Source of the DNA: an uncultured Veillonella sp.
Lineage (GTDB): Bacteria > Bacillota > Negativicutes > Veillonellales > Veillonellaceae
Assembly: GCA_937930265.1 (NCBI GenBank)
Contig: CALGLI010000352.1
Location: forward strand, 1 to 5,234
Direction of reading: 5' to 3'
Length of the DNA stretch: 5,234 nt
In this document: piece after piece, positions 1 to 3,400 of the stretch
Layout of the letters: each line of letters begins with the position of its first letter
How positions within the stretch are numbered: position 1 is the first letter of the stretch
The notes under the pieces: model-generated
The model's input: the letters and a program-made list of their open reading frames with translations, nothing else
The model's database searches: none
Told to the model about the DNA's origin: nothing
Program-made: the position numbers and the translations under genes

Positions 1-302
1 TATTGCCAAGAATGTTGATCGGTTTGGTAGCGGCGTTGGTGTATATGTATGTACCAATTAAGGTGAAAGCCATTCGTATCGGCTTAGCTGCATTCTTGGG
101 AACAGCTACTAATACAATCCTTGTGATGACTGGTATTTACACAATTTATGGCGTAGAATTTGCTAAGGCAACACACATTTCACCGGAAGCTGTATTTAAT
201 GTGGTGATGGGCATTGTATGGTCTCATGGTATTCCAGAAGCGTTATTAGCAGTAGCTGTCGTAACACCTGTGGCAGTGGCGGTGATTAAGAAATTTAAAT
301 GA
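1..302 (+). CDS. ECF transporter S component, C-terminal part (5' end cut by window)
   Basis: This is the last ~99 codons of a membrane protein whose reading frame is open to the window edge. The frame starts with a TTG (Leu) codon at position 3, so the true start lies upstream. The visible part is very hydrophobic, with segments at about residues 4-19, 25-53 and 63-95 counted from position 3. It carries LPRMLIGLVAALVY, FLGTATNT and HGIPEALLAV, which match the Pro-Arg-x-Leu-x-Gly, Gly-Thr-x-Thr-Asn-Thr and Asn/His-Gly-Ile-Pro-Glu-Ala patterns I know from S components of energy-coupling-factor vitamin importers. Such proteins bind the substrate in the membrane and dock on a shared EcfT-EcfA module, none of which is in the window. 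The substrate cannot be told from this fragment. It ends in a triple in-frame stop (TGA TAA TAA, 300-308), followed by a hairpin terminator at 368-408. Confidence 0.72.
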   Translation, partial: LPRMLIGLVAALVYMYVPIKVKAIRIGLAAFLGTATNTILVMTGIYTIYGVEFAKATHISPEAVFNVVMGIVWSHGIPEALLAVAVVTPVAVAVIKKFK

Positions 303-360
303 TAATAAAATTGAGTGTATAGACTGCTCATCCATTCAAGCACGGATTTTTTAAATCGGA

Positions 361-366
361 TATAAT
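361..366 (+). promoter_or_regulatory. Candidate -10 box for the zinc lipoprotein gene
   Basis: An exact TATAAT stands 61 bases before the start codon at 427. No convincing -35 is seen at 16-18 bp upstream (bases 337-344 are CAAGCACG) and there is no TG extension, so activator help or a different promoter is possible. Transcription from here would start near 373, inside the left arm of the hairpin at 368-400. The new RNA would then lack part of that stem, while RNA coming from the upstream gene would contain all of it. Confidence 0.4.
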
Positions 367-367
367 C

Positions 368-408
368 AAGGAGTGAATTAGCAAAAACTAATCACTTCTT
401 GTTTTTTT
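368..408 (+). terminator. Rho-independent terminator after the ECF S-component gene
   Basis: The left arm AAGGAGTGAATTAG (368-381) pairs with CTAATCACTTCTT (388-400) around a CAAAAA loop. The pairing has 13 base pairs with one G-T wobble and one bulged A. G401 and seven Ts (402-408) follow. It is oriented to stop transcripts from the ECF gene. It ends only 3 bases before the ribosome site of the next gene, so it could also act as a leader hairpin or operator for that gene. Confidence 0.7.
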
Positions 409-411
409 GTT

Positions 412-417
412 AGGAGG
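412..417 (+). promoter_or_regulatory. Ribosome binding site of the zinc lipoprotein gene
   Basis: A full AGGAGG lies 9 bases before the ATG at 427. It fixes that start, which also gives a complete lipoprotein signal peptide. Confidence 0.8.
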
Positions 418-426
418 AGTATACCT

Positions 427-1461
427 ATGAATTGGAAAAAACGATTAACCTATTTTGTGCTCGGCGCTACCATGGTGGCTACTGCAGTTGGCATTGCTGG
501 GTGTGGCAGTGATACAAAACAAGCAGCACCAACTGAAAAAATGAAAGTTGTTACTACGGTGTTCCCTGTATATGATGTAGCAAAACAAGTAGGGGGAGAC
601 AAAGTAGATGTAACTTTATTAGTACCTCCAGGAGCAGAGCCACATGATTGGGATCCAACTTCAAAAGATTTGAAAGAAATTGGTACGGCTAAAGTATTCT
701 TATACAGCGGTGCAGGTTTGGAACCAACAGAAAAGATTTTAGAAAAAGATGTGCTACAAAATGCGCAACCAGTAGAATTGTCTAAATCTGTTACTTTGTT
801 GCCAGCTCCAGATGAAGACGAAGATGAACATGACCACGATAAAGCGCATGACCATGACAAAGATCATAAAGATGACAAACACGACCATGATAAAGCCCAA
901 AAAGAAGATAAACATGAGCATGAACATGAACATGGCGAGTTTGATCCACATGTATGGTTAGATCCAATGAATGTTGCTAAAGAAGTAGATGCTGTTGTAG
1001 AAGCTTTCTCCAAGGCAGACCCTAAGAATGCGAAATACTATGAAGAGAACGGCAAAGCGTACAAAGAAAAATTACAAGCCTTACACGGTAAATATGAAGA
1101 GTTTGGCAAAACACAATACGACAAACATTTAGTAGTTAGTCATATGGCATTTGGTTACTTAGCTAACGCATACGGTTTTGAACAATTAGGTATTATGGGT
1201 GTATCTCCAGATGCTGAACCAACACCAGAACGTATGGCGGATATTGTGGCTTTCATCAAAGAACATAATGTAAAAGCGATTTTCAGTGAAGAATTAGTGA
1301 GCCCTAAATTGGCGAATGCTATTGCTGCTGAAACTGGCGTAAAAGTGTATGTATTGAACCCTGCAGAAGGCTTGACTGAAGAACAAGCGAAAAAAGGCGT
1401 GACATACTTAGATATCATGGAAGAAAACCTTAAAACTTTGAAAGAAGCGTTAGCGCATTAA
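427..1461 (+). CDS. znuA: ZnuA/AdcA-type zinc ABC transporter substrate-binding lipoprotein
   Basis: This 344-residue protein belongs to the cluster A-I (SBP_bac_9) metal-binding family, which captures Zn(II) or Mn(II) outside the membrane for an ABC importer. A Lys/Arg-containing N-terminus and hydrophobic core lead to the lipobox IAGC, with Cys26 as the lipid-anchored residue. The likely metal ligands are His73 (EPHDWDP), His175 (DPHVWLDP), His239 (VVSHMAFGYLA) and a Glu at 288/289 (FSEELVSPK). A histidine at the third position is typical of zinc binders, where manganese binders of the PsaA kind have Glu. Between ligands one and two lies an acidic His-rich loop (about residues 129-170, 11 His), a hallmark of zinc-specific members. 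No permease or ATPase gene sits next to it, so it must use components encoded elsewhere. Zinc is favoured from family knowledge; manganese is not excluded. It may be read through into the SCIFF gene, as no terminator follows. Confidence 0.9.
   Translation: MNWKKRLTYFVLGATMVATAVGIAGCGSDTKQAAPTEKMKVVTTVFPVYDVAKQVGGDKVDVTLLVPPGAEPHDWDPTSKDLKEIGTAKVFLYSGAGLEPTEKILEKDVLQNAQPVELSKSVTLLPAPDEDEDEHDHDKAHDHDKDHKDDKHDHDKAQKEDKHEHEHEHGEFDPHVWLDPMNVAKEVDAVVEAFSKADPKNAKYYEENGKAYKEKLQALHGKYEEFGKTQYDKHLVVSHMAFGYLANAYGFEQLGIMGVSPDAEPTPERMADIVAFIKEHNVKAIFSEELVSPKLANAIAAETGVKVYVLNPAEGLTEEQAKKGVTYLDIMEENLKTLKEALAH
811..936 (+). repeat. Histidine-rich, partly repeated tract inside znuA
   Basis: It encodes residues 129-170, made almost only of His, Asp, Glu, Lys and a few Ala/Gln. 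The unit HDHDK occurs three times (from residues 135, 141 and 152), and HEHEHEH closes the tract. The DNA copies differ by silent CAT/CAC and GAT/GAC changes, so they are old rather than fresh slippage products. In zinc-binding lipoproteins such loops bind extra metal and are thought to aid capture. Length is likely to vary between strains. Confidence 0.75.
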
Positions 1462-1481
1462 TTCCTATTCCTTGTGCTTGC

Positions 1482-1509
1482 TTGAAACGATATTAGATGA
1501 TAAGATAAT
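1482..1509 (+). promoter_or_regulatory. Candidate promoter of the SCIFF peptide gene
   Basis: TTGAAA (1482-1487) and GATAAT (1504-1509) are separated by 16 bases, close to the sigma-70/sigma-A consensus. The predicted start near 1516 gives a leader of about 25 nt with the ribosome site inside it. With the terminator at 1694-1738 this predicts a short transcript of about 220 nt that carries only the peptide gene. Confidence 0.5.
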
Positions 1510-1539
1510 AGAGTAAGTTTGTGCTTAGGAGGAATGAAG

Positions 1540-1683
1540 ATGTCTAAACGTATTCGTACAATTAACACTGAATCCCTACAAAAAACTGCTAAAACAGGCG
1601 GCTGTGGCGAATGTCAAACATCTTGCCAATCTGCTTGCAAAACTAGCTGTACAGTAGGCAACCAAGTGTGCAAACAAAAATAA
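1540..1683 (+). CDS. scfA: SCIFF six-cysteine ranthipeptide precursor
   Basis: This 47-residue peptide has a basic N-terminal leader (MSKRIRTINTESLQKTAKTG) and a core with six cysteines at 22, 25, 29, 33, 37 and 44. The core holds the SCIFF signature GGCGECQTSCQSACKTSC, followed by TVGNQVC. SCIFF peptides (six cysteines in about 45 residues) are RiPP precursors in which a radical SAM enzyme makes thioether links from Cys sulfur to a non-alpha carbon of Thr. Thr27, Thr35 and Thr38 lie in the core as acceptors. Cys33 and Thr38 have the five-residue spacing that I recall for the link shown in the Clostridium thermocellum homologue. ATG 1540 is chosen because AGGAGG (1527-1532) lies 7 bases before it; an in-frame ATG at 1534 is only 1 base from that site. 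The maturase gene is the next coding region downstream. Gly20-Gly21 before the first Cys resembles a double-glycine leader-cleavage site, but no protease or exporter is seen. The mature product's role is unknown; signalling has been proposed for clostridial relatives. Confidence 0.93.
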   Translation: MSKRIRTINTESLQKTAKTGGCGECQTSCQSACKTSCTVGNQVCKQK

Positions 1684-1693
1684 TCAGTAGATT

Positions 1694-1738
1694 AGCAAAA
1701 AGCTGTCGACCAATAGGTCGGCAGCTTGTTTGCTTTAT
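1694..1738 (+). terminator. Terminator after the SCIFF gene
   Basis: AAGCTGTCGACC (1700-1711) pairs with GGTCGGCAGCTT (1716-1727) around an AATA loop, giving 12 bp with one G-T wobble. AGCAAA (1694-1699) and TTTGCT (1729-1734) can extend the stem by 6 bp with G1728 bulged. The T-rich tail is interrupted (GTTTGCTTTATAT), so termination may be partial despite the strong stem. It lies between precursor and maturase and would let more scfA than scfB RNA be made. Confidence 0.7.
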
Positions 1739-1757
1739 ATCACTTCTAGGATTATAC

Positions 1758-1825
1758 AGAAAAATCCCCCTAGATCTCGTACATCTAGGGGGATTATGTA
1801 TGCTAACCCTTTATATCTTTAGCTT
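1758..1825 (-). ncRNA. Putative small RNA, about 65-70 nt, on the minus strand
   Basis: A promoter-like sequence (1832-1860, minus strand) and a perfect hairpin with a T tract (1760-1795) sit in the right order and distance to define a short RNA starting near 1825. The predicted RNA could form two stem-loops. The 5' one pairs GCTAA with TTAGC (plus strand 1819-1823 and 1802-1806) and exposes the loop AGATATAAAGGG, which contains a purine-rich AAAGGG. The 3' one is the 13-bp terminator stem followed by five Us. The RNA would run convergent to scfA and divergent from scfB. There is no coding potential on this strand. I recognise no known RNA family, and its existence is inferred from signals only. 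Confidence 0.38.
1760..1795 (-). terminator. Perfect 13-bp hairpin with T5, minus-strand terminator
   Basis: AATCCCCCTAGAT (1763-1775) and ATCTAGGGGGATT (1783-1795) are exact reverse complements around a 7-base loop (CTCGTAC). On the plus strand five As (1760-1764) come before or at the base of the stem and no T run follows it. On the minus strand the stem therefore ends in TTTTT, the form of a rho-independent terminator. No protein gene on the minus strand needs it. It could also be a dispersed repeat, or a back-up stop for scfA. Confidence 0.62.
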
Positions 1826-1831
1826 GTCTAA

Positions 1832-1860
1832 ATTATAACATATGTACTTCAAAAGTACAA
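1832..1860 (-). promoter_or_regulatory. Candidate minus-strand promoter with extended -10
   Basis: Read on the minus strand there is TTGTAC (1860-1855), exactly 17 bases, then TATAAT (1837-1832) preceded by TGT, a perfect extended -10. A run of As (from the T tract at 1861-1866) lies just upstream of the -35, in the place of an UP element. The -35 matches TTGACA at only its first three bases. The predicted start is near 1825, leading into the hairpin at 1760-1795. Confidence 0.45.
1843..1859. promoter_or_regulatory. 17-bp palindrome, possible operator
   Basis: TGTACTT (1843-1849) and AAGTACA (1853-1859) form a perfect inverted repeat around CAA. It covers most of the -35 and spacer of the minus-strand promoter and lies about 75 bases before the likely scfB promoter. 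A dimeric regulator bound here would block the minus-strand promoter. On the plus strand the repeat is followed by A and six Ts (1861-1866), so it could instead be a weak terminator for leakage from scfA. The 7-bp AT-rich stem makes that less likely. Confidence 0.4.
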
Positions 1861-1932
1861 TTTTTTGCATACTATAATTTTAGAAAAGGTATACTCTATA
1901 TTGATAGCTTTCTATACGTCATGGGTATAAAG

Positions 1933-1941
1933 TGATATAAT
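1933..1941 (+). promoter_or_regulatory. Candidate extended -10 promoter of scfB-hypF
   Basis: TGATATAAT is a perfect extended -10 (TG, one base, TATAAT). No good -35 is seen 16-18 bases upstream, which extended -10 promoters can tolerate. Transcription would start near 1948 and give a leader of about 29 nt before the ATG at 1977, with GGAGG at 1967-1971. Confidence 0.5.
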
Positions 1942-1976
1942 AAACGGTAGACTTTAGTAAGTTAATGGAGGTATGA

Positions 1977-3371
1977 ATGTTAGAATTACAACCGATGATT
2001 CATAAATTTAAAATGAAAGATAAGTTCTTTCTACTCGATGTAAATAGTGGCATTATCCATGTCATTGATGAGCTTATCGATCGTGTATTAGATATCTATA
2101 ACGGTACCAACCGTGATGCTGTACATAGTGCGTTAGATGCCACAGAGGATGCAGTAGAATTAGATGAAATTATGGATGAGTTAGATGAACTCATCAAAGA
2201 GGAAATGCTCTTTGCACCTATGTCAGCAGAGTTCAAACTAGTGGTAGATGAAAAGCCAATAGTAAAAGCTCTTTGTTTAAATATTGCTCATGATTGCAAT
2301 TTAGCTTGTAAATATTGTTTCGCCAGCCAAGGTGATTACGGCGGAGTAAAACGAGAATTAATGAGTTTTGATGTGGCAAAGCGTGCCGTGGATTTCTTGA
2401 TTTCCATGAGTGGCCCACGCCAACATTGTGAAATCGATTTCTTCGGTGGTGAACCATTGTTGAACTGGGATGTAGTGAAACAAACCGTAGAATACATTGA
2501 ATCCATCCAAGACAAACATGGTAAAATCTTTAAATTGACATTGACCACTAACGGCATGTTACTCACACAGGATAAAATCGACTATGTGAATGAACATGAC
2601 ATGAGCTTAGTACTTTCCCTAGATGGTCGTGAAGATGTGCATAATAGTATGCGCCCAAGTTCTGGTGGCAGAGATACATACGAAACAGTGGCGAAAAACT
2701 TGGTCAATGCTGTTAAACAACGTGAGGGACGTGAATATTATGTGCGTGGTACTTACACGCATAATAACTTAGACTTCTGCAAAGATGTAGAAGCTATGTC
2801 AGATTTAGGGTTTGAGCATTTGTCTATGGAACCAGTGGTAGGAGAAGATGGGGCCTATGTGTTACGTCCAGAAGATATGCCGATTATTGAAAAAGAATAC
2901 GAAAAGTTAGCTGATTTATATTTAAAACGTCAACTAGCAGGTTGGGGTGAGAAGTTTAATTTCTTCCACTTCCGTATGGACTTGTATCGCGGACCATGTA
3001 TGGCAAAACGTTTGCGTGGTTGCGGAGCGGGCCACGAATACATGGCGGTTGTACCGAATGGGGATATTTATCCATGTCACCAATACGTAGGTAAAGATGG
3101 GTACGTAATCGGTACTGTCTTCGATGGTTTGAAAAACTATGAAATACCAACACAATTTAGAAATACTCACGTATTTACAAAAGAAACATGTGCTAAGTGT
3201 TGGGCGAAATTCTTCTGCTCTGGAGGTTGCCATGCGAACAATGAAACATTGGGTGGAGATCTTAGCACACCGTACGAATTGGGATGTAAATTACAGAAAA
3301 AACGTATCGAATGTGCTATCATGATTCAAGCTGAACTGGATGCAGCTGGGACCCGACAAGAAAATCACTAA
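1977..3371 (+). CDS. scfB: SCIFF radical SAM/SPASM maturase (thioether-forming)
   Basis: This 464-residue enzyme uses S-adenosylmethionine and Fe-S clusters to make Cys-to-Thr thioether bonds in the SCIFF peptide. Residues 1 to about 90 look like the PqqD-like peptide recognition domain that binds the leader: MIHKFKMKDKFFLLDVNSG, then an acidic helix rich in DELDEL. The radical SAM core follows, with the cluster motif at Cys107, Cys111 and Cys114 (CNLACKYC) and FFGGEP at 155-160 for SAM binding. The C-terminal SPASM region has Cys341, 349, 367, 405, 408, 414, 418 and 437, including the CAKCWAKFFCSGGC run; these should ligate two auxiliary 4Fe-4S clusters. An extra Cys446 lies near the end. 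Length and layout match CteB/Tte1186-type maturases. The start is set by GGAGG 5 bases upstream; an ATG at 1973 is out of frame. The substrate gene scfA lies 293 bases upstream, and hypF starts 29 bases downstream, probably in the same transcript. Confidence 0.93.
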   Translation: MLELQPMIHKFKMKDKFFLLDVNSGIIHVIDELIDRVLDIYNGTNRDAVHSALDATEDAVELDEIMDELDELIKEEMLFAPMSAEFKLVVDEKPIVKALCLNIAHDCNLACKYCFASQGDYGGVKRELMSFDVAKRAVDFLISMSGPRQHCEIDFFGGEPLLNWDVVKQTVEYIESIQDKHGKIFKLTLTTNGMLLTQDKIDYVNEHDMSLVLSLDGREDVHNSMRPSSGGRDTYETVAKNLVNAVKQREGREYYVRGTYTHNNLDFCKDVEAMSDLGFEHLSMEPVVGEDGAYVLRPEDMPIIEKEYEKLADLYLKRQLAGWGEKFNFFHFRMDLYRGPCMAKRLRGCGAGHEYMAVVPNGDIYPCHQYVGKDGYVIGTVFDGLKNYEIPTQFRNTHVFTKETCAKCWAKFFCSGGCHANNETLGGDLSTPYELGCKLQKKRIECAIMIQAELDAAGTRQENH

Positions 3372-3384
3372 AATTATATAACTG

Positions 3385-3392
3385 AAGGGAGG
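3385..3392 (+). promoter_or_regulatory. Ribosome binding site of hypF
   Basis: AAGGGAGG lies 8 bases before ATG 3401, within the 29-base gap after scfB. There is no terminator or promoter-like sequence in the gap, which supports co-transcription. Confidence 0.75.
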
Positions 3393-3400
3393 CGGGTTCT

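Noticed and set aside
330..352. Second terminator (ATCC...GGAT followed by six Ts) after the ECF gene
   Set aside because: The stem is only 4 bp with a 10-base loop; too weak beside the 13-bp stem at 368-400.
368..396. Zur or AdcR operator before znuA
   Set aside because: The inverted repeat does not match the TCGTAAT-ATTACGA or TTAAC-GTTAA forms I know; it is better explained as the terminator, and the operator idea is kept only as a possibility.
754..951. Minus-strand open frame rich in Met, Phe and Val opposite znuA
   Set aside because: It is the antisense image of the His/Asp-rich repeat codons; no ribosome site is apparent.
1472..1526. Direct repeat TTGTGCTT at 1472-1479 and 1519-1526 flanking the scfA promoter
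   Set aside because: Eight bases only, with no further extension; expected by chance, though regulator half-sites cannot be fully excluded.
1534..1542. Upstream in-frame ATG at 1534 as the start of the SCIFF gene
   Set aside because: It is only 1 base from the AGGAGG; ATG 1540 has the proper 7-base spacing.
1873..1878. Plus-strand TATAAT as a promoter of scfB
   Set aside because: No -35 at 16-19 bases and no TG extension; the TGATATAAT at 1933-1941 is a better match and closer to the gene.
1684..1976. CRISPR, tRNA, riboswitch or insertion-sequence ends in the non-coding stretch
   Set aside because: No repeat-spacer pattern, no cloverleaf, no known riboswitch core and no transposase or terminal inverted repeats were seen.
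2934..3324. Short open frames in other frames inside scfB on both strands
   Set aside because: They overlap a fully conserved radical SAM/SPASM frame and resemble no family I know.
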